DNA from: Beta vulgaris subsp. vulgaris
Lineage: Eukaryota > Streptophyta > Magnoliopsida > Caryophyllales > Amaranthaceae
Length of the DNA: 64,000 nt
Assembly (NCBI RefSeq): GCF_026745355.1
Contig: NC_079210.1
Location: forward strand, 30,682,616 to 30,746,615
Direction: 5' to 3'
Each line of letters begins with the position of its first letter. The stretch's first letter is position 1. Both the position numbers and the translations under genes were made by a program. Under the pieces are notes generated by a model. The model searched no databases. It saw nothing but the letters and a program-made list of their open reading frames with translations, and had not been told where the DNA came from. Below are positions 22,101 through 33,890 of the stretch, in pieces.

Positions 22101-24943
22101 TAACTCCTATCTCGAACATCAGAATTGAGCGATTCCAAAGCCTGATATGTTTTTTTACCATTTCTAAAGCGTTCATGAGTTTAGAAGCTGAATTCGTTGA
22201 AGTCCGAGTTTTCGTGTCAATTTCAAGCTCATCTTGGCCCAACATCGTAATTTGGGCCTAACTCCTATCTCTGACATCAAAATTGAGAGATTAAAAATCC
22301 AGAATTGTTTTTTTTACCATTTATAAAAGGGTTCGTCAGCTCAGAAGCTGAATTTGTTGAAGTCCGATTTTTCGTGTCTATTTCCTACTTATCTTGGCCC
22401 AACATCGTAATTTAGGCCTGACTCCTATCTCTGACATCAAAATTGTGCGATTCCAAAGCCTGACTGTTTTTTTCCCATTTCTAAGGGTTCGTGAGCTCAG
22501 AAGCTTAATTCCTTACAGTCATATTTTTGCGTTTGTTTAGAGCTCATGTGTGCCCAAAATCTTAATTTTGGCCTAACTCCTAGCTCGGACTTAAAATTGA
22601 ACGATTCCAAAGACTGACATGATTTTTTATCAATTGGAAGGGGTCCGTGAGCTCAGAAGTTGAATTCGTTGAAGTCCAATGTTTCGCATCTATTTCTTCC
22701 TCATTTGGAACTAAAATCATAATTTGGGCCTAACTCCTATCTCGGACATCAGAATCGTGCGATTCCAAAGCTTGACATGTTTTTTCCCATTTCTAAGGGG
22801 TTCGTGAGCTCAGAAGCTGATTCCTTGAAGCCTGATTTTTTTTGTGTCTGTTTACTATCATTTGTGCCCAAAATCGTAATTTGGGCCTAACTCCTATCTA
22901 TGACATCAAAATTAAGCTATTCCAAAGCCTGACATGTTATTTTTACCATTTTTAAGGGGTTCGATAGGTCCAGAAGCTCAATTTCTTGCAGCCCAATTTT
23001 TCGCGTCTGTGTCCTTCTCATCTTGGCTCAAAATTGTAATTTGGGACTAACTCCTAGCTCGGACATCAGAATTGAGCAATTCCAAAGCCTGACATATTTT
23101 TTTTACCATTTATTAGGGGTTCGTGAGCTCAGAAGATGAATTCCTTGCAGCATAATTTTTCGCGTCTGCGTCCTTTCATCAGGCCCAGAATCGTAATTTG
23201 GGCCTAACTTCTAACTCGCACATCAGAATGAGAGACTCTAAAGCCTGAATTGTTTTTTTACATTTCTAAGGGTTCATGACCTCAGAAGCTGATTCGTTGA
23301 AGTCCGATATTTCGCGTCCGTTTCATGGTCATTTTGGTCCAAAATCGTAATTTGGGCCTAACTCCTAGCTCGACATCATAATTGAGCGATTCCAAAGCCT
23401 GTCAAGTTTCATTTTCGATTTTTAAGGGGTTCGTGAGCTCAAAAGTTGAATTCCTTGCAGTCATATTGTTTTGTTACTGTTTACTACTCATTTGTGCCCA
23501 AAATCGTAATTTGGGCGTAACTCCTAGCTCGGACATCAGAATTGATCTTTCAAAAGCCTGAATTGGGTTTTTACCATTTCTAAGGGGTTCGTGAGCTTAG
23601 AAGCTGAATTCGTTGAAGTCGGATTTTTCGCGTATGTTTCTTGCTCATCTTGGCCAAAAATCGTAATTTGGGCCTAAGTCCTAGCTCGGACATCAGAATT
23701 GACCGATTCAAAATCCTGAATTGTTTTTATACCATTTCTAAGGAGTTCGTGAGCTCAGAAGCTGAATTCATTGATGTCCGATTCTTCGTGTTTGTTTCCT
23801 ACTCATCTTGGCCCAACATCTAAATTTGGGCCTAACTCGTACCTCAAACATCAGAATTGAGCGATTCATAAACCTGACATGTTTTTTTTACCATTTCTAA
23901 GGAGTTCGGGAGCTCAGAAGCTGAATTCCTTGCAGTCAGATTTTTTCTGTCTGTTTACTATTTATCTGTGCCCAAAATCGTAATTTAGCATGACTCGTAG
24001 CTCGGACATCAGAATTGAGCGATTCAAAAGCATGAATTGGTTTTTTACCATTTTTCGTGTCTGTTTCATGCTCATCTTGGCCCAACATCGTAATTTCTAC
24101 CTAACTCCTATCTCGGACATCAGAATTGAGCGATTCCAAAGCCTGACATGTTTTTTTTACCACATATAAGGGGTTCGTGAGCTCTGAAGCTGAATTCCTT
24201 GCAGTCAGATTTTTTGTGTGTCTTTACTACTCATAGTTGAAGCCTGAATTGGTTTTTTACCAATTCTAAGGGGTTGGTGACCTCAGAAGCTGAATCGTTG
24301 AAGTCCAATTTTTCGTGTCTGTTTTATGCTCATCTTGCCCCAACATCGTAATTTCGACCAAATCCTATCTCGGCATCAGAATTGAGCGATTCCAAAGCCT
24401 GACATGTTTTTTTTCCATTTCGAAGGGGTTCATGAGCTCAAAAGATGAATACCTTGCAGCCCAATTTTTCGCGTCTGTGTCCTTCGCATCTCGGCTCAAA
24501 ATTGTAATTTGGGACTAACTCCTAAATCGGACCTCAAAATTAAGCGATTAAAAATCCAGAATTGTTTTTTTACCATTTATAAGGGGTTCGTGAGCTCATA
24601 AGCTGAATTCGTTGAAGTCCGATTTTTCGTGTCTGTTTCATGCTCATCTTGGCCAACATCGAAATTTGGGCCTGACTCCTATCTCGGACATCAAAATTGT
24701 GCGATTCCAAAGCCTGACATGTTTTTTTTCCCATTTCTAAGGGGTTCGTGAGCTCAGAAGCTGAATTCCTTGCAGTCATATTTTTTGCGTTTGTTTAGAG
24801 CTCGTGTGTGCCCAAAATCTTAATTTGGGCCTAACTCCTAGCTCGGACATTAGAATTGAACGATTCCAAAGACTGACATGATTTTTTATCAATTGGAAGG
24901 GGTCCGTGAGCTCAGAAGTTGAATTCGTTGAAGTCCAATTTTT
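16131..24943. repeat. Satellite array: 4.19-kb higher-order unit, two copies plus a partial third
   Basis: Sequence from about 16130 to 20320 recurs at about 20320 to 24510 with an offset near 4190 bp (about 26-27 monomers). The order of subtypes and of small indels is the same. Examples are the subtype at 16431 and 20622; the fused 'actactcat' monomers at 17765 and 21955; the doubly shortened 'actactcatagttgaagcc' at about 19735 and 24226; and the 'cgcatctcggctcaaaattg' monomer at about 19994 and 24485. From about 24510 to the gap the sequence again follows 20040-20450 and may start another copy. The second copy carries many single-base losses (see findings). Confidence 0.9.
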
Positions 24944-25943
24944 NNNNNNNNNNNNNNNNNNNNNNNNNNNNNNNNNNNNNNNNNNNNNNNNNNNNNNNNN
25001 NNNNNNNNNNNNNNNNNNNNNNNNNNNNNNNNNNNNNNNNNNNNNNNNNNNNNNNNNNNNNNNNNNNNNNNNNNNNNNNNNNNNNNNNNNNNNNNNNNNN
25101 NNNNNNNNNNNNNNNNNNNNNNNNNNNNNNNNNNNNNNNNNNNNNNNNNNNNNNNNNNNNNNNNNNNNNNNNNNNNNNNNNNNNNNNNNNNNNNNNNNNN
25201 NNNNNNNNNNNNNNNNNNNNNNNNNNNNNNNNNNNNNNNNNNNNNNNNNNNNNNNNNNNNNNNNNNNNNNNNNNNNNNNNNNNNNNNNNNNNNNNNNNNN
25301 NNNNNNNNNNNNNNNNNNNNNNNNNNNNNNNNNNNNNNNNNNNNNNNNNNNNNNNNNNNNNNNNNNNNNNNNNNNNNNNNNNNNNNNNNNNNNNNNNNNN
25401 NNNNNNNNNNNNNNNNNNNNNNNNNNNNNNNNNNNNNNNNNNNNNNNNNNNNNNNNNNNNNNNNNNNNNNNNNNNNNNNNNNNNNNNNNNNNNNNNNNNN
25501 NNNNNNNNNNNNNNNNNNNNNNNNNNNNNNNNNNNNNNNNNNNNNNNNNNNNNNNNNNNNNNNNNNNNNNNNNNNNNNNNNNNNNNNNNNNNNNNNNNNN
25601 NNNNNNNNNNNNNNNNNNNNNNNNNNNNNNNNNNNNNNNNNNNNNNNNNNNNNNNNNNNNNNNNNNNNNNNNNNNNNNNNNNNNNNNNNNNNNNNNNNNN
25701 NNNNNNNNNNNNNNNNNNNNNNNNNNNNNNNNNNNNNNNNNNNNNNNNNNNNNNNNNNNNNNNNNNNNNNNNNNNNNNNNNNNNNNNNNNNNNNNNNNNN
25801 NNNNNNNNNNNNNNNNNNNNNNNNNNNNNNNNNNNNNNNNNNNNNNNNNNNNNNNNNNNNNNNNNNNNNNNNNNNNNNNNNNNNNNNNNNNNNNNNNNNN
25901 NNNNNNNNNNNNNNNNNNNNNNNNNNNNNNNNNNNNNNNNNNN
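24944..25943. other. Assembly gap, exactly 1000 N
   Basis: An unbroken run of N of exactly 1000 bases with satellite on both sides. The round number indicates a placeholder of unknown true size, so neither array length nor HOR phase can be carried across it. Confidence 0.99.
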
Positions 25944-28900
25944 TGCGTCTATTTCTTCCTCATCTGGAACTAAAATCGTAAATTGGGACTAACTCCTAGC
26001 TCTAACCTCATAATTGAGCGATTCAAAAGCCTGAAATGTTGTTTTACCATTTCTAAAGGGTTCGTGAGCTCAAAAGCTAAATTCGTTGAAGTCCGATTAT
26101 TCGCCTCCGTTTCTTGCTTATCTTGCCCCAAAATCGTAATTTGGGCCTAACTCTTAGCTCGGCGATCAGAATTGAGCGATTAAAAAGCCTGAATTGTTTT
26201 TTTACCATATCTAAAGGGTTCGTGAGTTCAGAAGCTGAATTCCTTGCATTCAGAAGTTTTGTGTCTAATTACTAGTCATATGTGCCCAACATCGTAATTT
26301 GGGCCTAACTCCTGTCTCGGACATCAGAATTGTGCGATTCCAAAGCCTGACATGTTTTTTCCAATTTCTAATGGGTTCGTGAGCTCAGAAGCTGATTCCT
26401 TGGAGCCAGATTTTTTGTGTCTGTTTACTACTCATTTGTGCCCAGAATCGTATTTTGGGCCTAACTCCTAGCTCGGACATCATAATTGAGCGATTCCAAA
26501 GCCTGAATTGTTTTTTTACCATTTTTAAAGGGTTCGTGAGCTAAGAAGCTGAATTCGTTGAAGTCCAATTTTTCGTGTCTGTTTCGTGCTCATCATGGCC
26601 GAACATCGTAATTTGGGCCTAACTCCAATCTCTGACATCAAAATTGAGCGATTCCAAAGCCTGACATGTTTTTTTTACCATTTTTAAGGGGTTCGATAGG
26701 CTTAGAAGCTCAATTTCTTGCAGCCCAATTTTTCGCGTCTAAGTCCTTCTCATCTTGGCTCAAAATTGTAATTTGGGACTAACTCCTAGCTCGGACCTGA
26801 AAATTGAGCGATTCAAAAGCCTGAAATGTTTTTTTTTCCATTTCTAAGGGGTTCGTGAGCTCAGAAGTTGAATTCCTTGCAGTCATATTTTTTGGCGTTT
26901 GTTTAGAGCTCATGTGTGCCCAAAATCTTAATTTGGGTCTAACTCCTCGCTCGAACATCAGAATTCAACGATTCCAAAGACTGACATGATTTTTTATCAA
27001 TTGTATGGGGTCCGTGAGCTCAGAAGTTGAATTCGTTGAAGTCCAATTTTTCGCGTCTATTTCTTCCTCATCTGGAACAAAGATTGTAATTTGGGACTAA
27101 CTCCTAGCTCGGACCTCAAAATTGAGCGATTCAAAAGCTTGAAATGTTTTTTTACCATTTCTAAAGGGTTCGTGAGCTCAGAACCTAAATTCGTTGAAGT
27201 CCGATTTTTCGAGCCTGTTTCTTGCTCATCTTGTCCCAATTTCGTAATTTGGGCCTAACTCCTAGCTCGACCATCAGAATTGAGCGATTCAAAAGCCTGA
27301 ATTGTTTTTTTACCATTTCTAAAGGGTTCGTGAGCTCAGAAGCTGAATTCGTTGTATTCAGAATTTTTGTGTCTGTTTACTACTCATTTGTGCCCAACAT
27401 CGTAATTTGGGCCTAACTCCTATCTCGGACATAAGAATTGTGCGATTGAAAAGCCTGGCGTGTTTTTTCCCATTTCTAAGGGCTCGTGAGCTCAGAAGCT
27501 GAATTCCTTGCAGCCAGAATTTTTGTGTCTGTTTACTACTCATCTCTGCCCAAAATCGTAATTTGGGCCTAACTCCTAGCTCGGACATCATAATTGAGCG
27601 ATTCCAAAGCCTGAATTGTTTTTTTACCATTTCTAAAGGGTTCGTGAGCTCAGAATTTGAATTCGTTGAGGTTCAATTTTCCGTGTCTGTTTCGTGCTCA
27701 TCATGGCCTAACATCGTTATTTGGCCCTAACTCCAATCTATGACATCAAAATTGAGCAATTGCAAAGCCTAACATGTTTTTTTTACCATTTTTAAGGGGT
27801 TCGATAGGCTCATAAGCTCAATTCCTTGCAGCCCGATTTTTCGCGTCTGTGTCCTACTCATCTTGGCTCAAATTTGTAATTTGGAACTAACTCCAAGCTC
27901 GGACTTGAAAATTGAGCGATTAAAAAGCCTGAAATGTTTTTTTTACCAAATCTAAGGGGTTCATGAGCTGGGAAGCTTAATTCGTTGAAATTCGATTTTT
28001 CGCGTCCGTTTCTTGCTCATCTTGGCCCAAAATCGTAATTTGGGCCTAACTCCTAGCTCGAATATCAGAATTGAGCAATTCAAAAGCCTGAATTGTTTTT
28101 TTTACCATTCTAAGGGGTTCGAGCTCAGAAGCTCAATTCGTTTACCTCCGATTTTTCGCGTCCGTTTCTTGCTCATCTTGGCCCAAAATTGTAATTTGGG
28201 TCTAGCTCCTAGCTCGGAACTTATAATTGAGCGATTTCAAAGTCTGACATGTTTTTTTCCCATTTCTAAGGGGTTTGTTAGCTCAGAAGTCGAATTCCTT
28301 GCAGTCAGATTTTTTTGTGTCTGTTTACTACTCAGTGGTGCCCAAAATCGTAATTTGGGCCTAAATCCTAGCTCGAATATCAGAAAAGAGATATTCAAAA
28401 GCCTGAATTGATTTTTTACCATTTATAAGGGGTTCATGAGCTCAGAAGGTGTATTCGTTGAAGTCCGATTTTCGTGTCTGTTTCCTGCTCATCTTGGCCC
28501 AATATCGTAATTTGGGCCTAACTCCTGGCTCGGACATAGAATTGTGCGATTCCAAAGCCTGGCATGTTTTTTCCCATTTCTTAGGGGTTCGTGAGCTCAA
28601 AAGCTGAATTCCTTGCAGTCGGAGTTTTTGTGTTTGTTTACTACTTATTTGTGCAAAAAATCGTAATTTGGGCCTAAATCCTAGCTCAGACATCAAATTG
28701 AGCGATTCTAAAGCCTGAATTGCTTTTTTACCATTTCTAAGGGGTTCGTGAGCTCAGAAGCTGAATTTCTTGAAGTCCGATTTTTTGTGTCTCTTTCATG
28801 CTCATCTTGGCCCAACATTGTAATTTCGACCTAACTCTTATCTCGGACATCAGAATTGATCGATTCCAAAGCCTGACATGTTTTTTTTGCCATTTCTAAG

Positions 28901-31900
28901 GGGTTCGTGAGTTCAAAAGCTGAATTCCTTGCAGCCTAATTTTTCGCGTCTGTGTCCTCATCTTGGGTCAAAATTGTAATTTGGGACAAACTCTTAGCTC
29001 GGACCTCAAAATTGAACGATTCAAAAGCCTGAAATATTTTGTTAACTATTTCTATGCGGTTTGATAGCTGAGAACCTAAATTCGTTGAAGTCCAATTTTT
29101 CTCGTCCGTTTCTTGCTCATGTTGGCCCAAAATCGTAACTTGGGCCTAAATCCAAGTTCGGACATCAGAATTGAGCGATTCTAAAGCCTGGATTGTTTTT
29201 TTACCATATCTAAAGGGTTCGTGAGCTCAATAGGTGAATTCGTTGAAGTCCGATTTTTCGTGTCTGTTTCCTGCTCATCTGGGCCCAACATCGTAATTTT
29301 GGCTTAATTAACTCCTATCTCGGACATCAAAATTGAGCGATTCCAAAGCCTGACATGTATTTTTCCTATTTCTAAGGGGTTCGTGAGCTCAGAAGTTGAA
29401 TTCCTTGCAGTCAGATTTTTCGCGTCTGTTTACAGCTCATCTGTGCTTAAAATCGTAATTTGGGCATAACTCCTAGCTCGGACATCAGAATTGAACGATT
29501 CCACTGACATGATTTTTTATCAATTGTAAGGGGTTCGTGAGCTCAGAAGTTGAATTCGTTGAAGTCCGATTTTTTGTGTCTATTTATTGCTTACCTGGAA
29601 CTAAAATCATAAATTGGGCCTAACTTCTAGCTCGGACATCATTATTGAGCGATTTTAAAGCCTGACATGTTTTTTTTACCATTTATAAGGAGTTCGTGAG
29701 CTTAGAAGTTGAATTCCTTGCAAGCTAACTTTTTGTGTCTCTGTCCTTCTCTCCAGGGTCCAAAATCATAATTTGGGCCCAACTTCTAGTTCGTACATCA
29801 CAATTGAGAGATTCAAAGGCCTGAATTGTTTTTTTACTATTTCTAAGGGGTTCGTGAGCTCAGAACTGAATTCGTTGAAGTCCGACTGTTCGCGTCCATT
29901 TCTTGCTCATCTTGGCCCAAAATCGAAATTTAGGCATAGCTCCTAGCTCGGACATCATAATTGAGCGATTCCAAAGCCTGACATGTATTTTTACGATTTC
30001 TAAGGGGTTTCGTGAGCTTAGAAGCTTATTTCCTTGCAGTCAGATTTTTTGTGTCTGTTTACTACTCATCTTGGCTTAAAATTGTAATTTGGGACTAACT
30101 CCTAGCTCAGACCTAAAAATTGAGCGATTCAAAAGCCTGAAATTTTGTTTACCATTTCAAAGGGGTTCTTGAGCTAAGAAGAATAATTCGTTGAAGTCTG
30201 ATTTTTCGCGTCTGTTTCCTGTTCATCTTGGCCCAACATCCTAACTCTTAGCTCAGACATTAGAATTAAGCGATTCCAAAGTCTGACATGTTTTTTTTAC
30301 CATTTGTAAGGGGTTCGTGAGCTTAGAAGCTGTATTACTTGCAGTCAGACTTTTTGTGTCTGTTTACTACTCAGTTGTGCCCAAAATCGTAATTTGGGCA
30401 TAACTCCTAGCTGGGACATCATAATTGAGCGATTCAAAAGCCTGAATTGGTTTTTTACCATTTCTAAGGGGTTGGTGAGCTCAGAAGCTGAATTCGTTGA
30501 AGTCCATTTTTCGTGTCTGTTTCATACTCATCTTGGCCCAACATTGTAATTTCGACCTAACTCCTATCTCGGACATCAGAATTGAGAGATTCCAAAGCCT
30601 GACATGTTTGTTTGCCATTTCTAAGGGGTTCATGAGCTCATAAGTTGAATACCTTGCAGCCCAATTTTTCGCGTTTGTGTCCTTCTCATCTTGGCTCAAA
30701 ATTGTAATTTGGGACTAACTCCTAGCTCGGACCTCAAAATTGATCGATTCAAAATCTTGACATGTTTTTTTCCCATTTCTAAGGGGTTAGTGAGCTCAGA
30801 AGCTGAATTCCTTGCAGTCATATTTTTTGCGTTTCTTAGAGCTCATGTGTGCCCAAAATCGTAATTTGCGCCTAACTCCTAACTCGGACATCAGAATTGA
30901 ACGATTCCAAAGACTGACATGATTTTTTATCAATTGTAAGGGGTCCGTGAGCTCAAAAGTTGAATTCAGTGAAGTCCGATTTTTCGCGTCTATTTCTTGC
31001 TCATCTGGAACTAAAATCGTAATTTGGACCTAACTCCTAGCTCGGACATCAGAATTGTGCGATTCCAAAGCCTGACATGTTTTTTTTACCATTTTTAAGG
31101 GGTTCGTGAGCTCAAAAGCTGAATTTCTTGCAGCATAATTTTTCGCGTCTGTGTCCTTCTCATCAGGGCCCAAAATCGTATTTTGGGCCTAACTTCTAGC
31201 GCGAACATCAGAATTGAGAGACTCAAAAGCCTGAATTGTTTTTTTACTATATCTAAAGGGTTTGTGAGCTCAGAAGCTGAATTTGTTGAAGTCCGATTTT
31301 TCGCATCCTTTTCTTATTCATCTTGGCCCAAAATCGTAATTTTGGCATAAGACCTAGCTCGGACATCATAATTAAGTAATTCCAAAGCCTGGCATGTTTA
31401 ATTTTCCATTCCTAAGGGTTTGTGAGCTCAGAAGTTGAATTCCTTGCAGTCAGATTTTTTGTGTCTGTTTACTACTAGTTTGTGCCCAAAATCGTAATTT
31501 GGGCGTAACTCCTAGCTCGGACATCAGAATTGATCGATTCAAAAGCCGGGATTGTTTTTTACCATTTCTAAAGGGTTCGTGAGCTCAGAAGCTGAATTCG
31601 TTGAAGTTCGATTTTTCGCATCCGTTTCTTGCTCATCTTGGCCCAAAATCGTAATTTTGGCCTAGCTCCTAGCTCGGACATCATAATTGAACGATTCCAA
31701 AGCCTGACATGTTTAATTTTCCATTTCTAAGGGGTTCGTGAGCTCAGAAGCTGAATTGCTTGCAGTCAGATTTTTTGTGTCTGTTTAGTACTCATTTGTG
31801 CCAAAAATCGTAAATTAGGCGTAACTCCTAGCTCGGACATTAGAATTAATCGATTCAAAAGCCTGAATTGGTTTTTCACCATATCTAAGGGGTTCGTGAG

Positions 31901-33890
31901 CTCAGAAGCTGAATTCGTTGACGTCCGATTTTTCGCGTCCATTTCTAGCTCATCTTGGCCCAAAATCGTAATTTGGTCCTAACTCCTAGCGCAGACATCA
32001 GAAATAAGCGATTCAAAAGCCTGAATTGTTTTTATACCATTTCTAAGGAGTTCGTGAGCTCAGACGCTGAATTCGTTGAAGTCCGATTTTTTATGTCGAT
32101 TTCCTGCTCATCTTGGACAAACATCTTAATTTAGGCCTAACTCCAAGCTCGGACATCAGAATTGAGCGATTCAAAAGCCTGACATGTTTTTTTACCATTT
32201 CTAAGGGGTTCGTGAGTGCCTATTTACTACTAATCTGTACCCAAAATCGTAATTTGAGAATAACTCCAAACTCGGACATCAAAATTGAGCGATTCAAAAG
32301 CCTGAATTTGTTTTTTACCATTTCTAAGGGGTTGGTGAGCTCAAAAGCTGAATTCGTTGAAATCCAATTTTTCGTGTCTGTTTCATGCTCATCTTGACCC
32401 AACATCGTAAATTCGAACTAACTCCTATCTCGGACATCAGAATTGAGCGATTCCAAAGCCTAACATGTTTTTTTGCCATTTCTAAGGGGTTCATGAGCTC
32501 AGAAGCTGAATTCCTTGCAGCCCAATTTTTCGCGTTTGTGTCCTTCTCATCTTGGTTCAAAAGTGTAATTTAGGAATAACTCCTAGCTCGGACCTAAAAA
32601 TTGAGCGATTCAAAAGCCAAAAATGTTTTTTTACAATTTCTAAAGGATTCGTGAGTTCAGAAGCTAAATTCGTTGAAGTTCGATTTCGTGTCTGTTTCAT
32701 GCTCATCTTGGCCCAAAATTGTAATTTGGCCTTAACTCCTAGCTCGGACATCAGAATTGAGCAATTCCAAAGCCTGAATTGGTTATTACCATTTTTAAGG
32801 GGTTCGTGAGCTTAGAAGCTGAATTCCTTGCAGTTTGATTTTTTGTGTCTGTTTACTACTCATCTGTGCCCAAAATCGTAATTTGGGCATAACTCTTCGG
32901 TCATCAGAAATGAGCAATTCAACAGCCTGAATTGGTTTTTTACCATTTCTAAGGGGTTCGTGAGTTCGGAAGCTGAATTCGTTGACGTCCAATTTTTCGT
33001 GTCTGATTCGTGCTCATCTTGGCCCAACAACGTAATTTCGACCTAATTCCTATCTCGGACATCAGAATTGAGCGATTTCAAATTCTGACATGTTTTTTTC
33101 CCATTTCTAAGGGGTTCGTTAGCTCAGAAGGTGAATTCCTTGCAGCCAAATTTTTCGCATCTGTGTCCTTCTCATCTTGGCTCAAAATTGTAATTTGGGA
33201 CTAACACCTAGCTCGGACCTCAAAATTGAGTGATTCAAAAGCCTGAAATGTTTTTGTTACCATTTCTAAGGGGTTCGTGAGCTCAGAAAATGAATTCGTT
33301 GAAGTCCGATTTTTCGCCTTTTGTTTCCTGCTGATCTTGGCCAAACATCGTAATTTGGGCATAACTCTTATCTCGAACATCAGAATTGCGCGATTCCAAA
33401 GCCTGAAATGTTTTCTTAACCATTTCTAAGGGGGTTCATGAGCTCAGAAGCTGAATTCCTTGCAGTCGTATTTTTTGTGTCTGTTTACTACTCATTTGTG
33501 CCCAAAATCGTAATTTGGCTCTAACTCCTAGCTCGGACATCAGAATTGAGCGATTGAAAAGCCTGAATTGTTTTTATACCATTTATAAGGAGTTCGTGAG
33601 CTCAGAAGCTGAATTCGTTGAAGTCCGCTATTTCGTGTTTGTTTCCTGCTTTCTTGGCCCAACATCTAAATTTGGGCCTAACTCCTAGCTCGGACATTAG
33701 AATTGAGCGATTCAAAAGCCTGACATGTTTTTTTACCATTTCTAAGGAGTTCGTGAGCTCAGAAGCTGATTTCGTTGCAGTTAGATTTTTTGTTTCTGTT
33801 TACTACTCATCCGTGCCCAAAATCGTAATTTGGGAATAACTCCAAGCTCGGACATCAGAATTGAGCGCTTCAAAACTGAATTGGTTATTT
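25944..33890. repeat. Satellite array, mixed monomers without a clear long period (block 4)
   Basis: About 50 monomers of the same family. Subtypes such as 'tttactactcat', 'gtgtccttctcatcttggct' and 'ctggaactaaaatcgtaatt' alternate, but I could not identify a long exact repeat of their order here, in contrast to the blocks on either side. Some monomers are shortened, for example near 30235, where 'cccaacatcctaactc' skips the 'gtaatttgggc' segment. Nothing other than satellite is seen. Confidence 0.9.

Noticed and set aside
16131..24943. Centromere-specific features such as a CENP-B-box-like motif.
   Set aside because: No convincing match is visible in the monomer; the chromosomal position of the array cannot be decided from sequence alone.
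24906..25992. Two apparent open frames of about 355 codons.
   Set aside because: Almost entirely run over the 1000-N gap; not real sequence.
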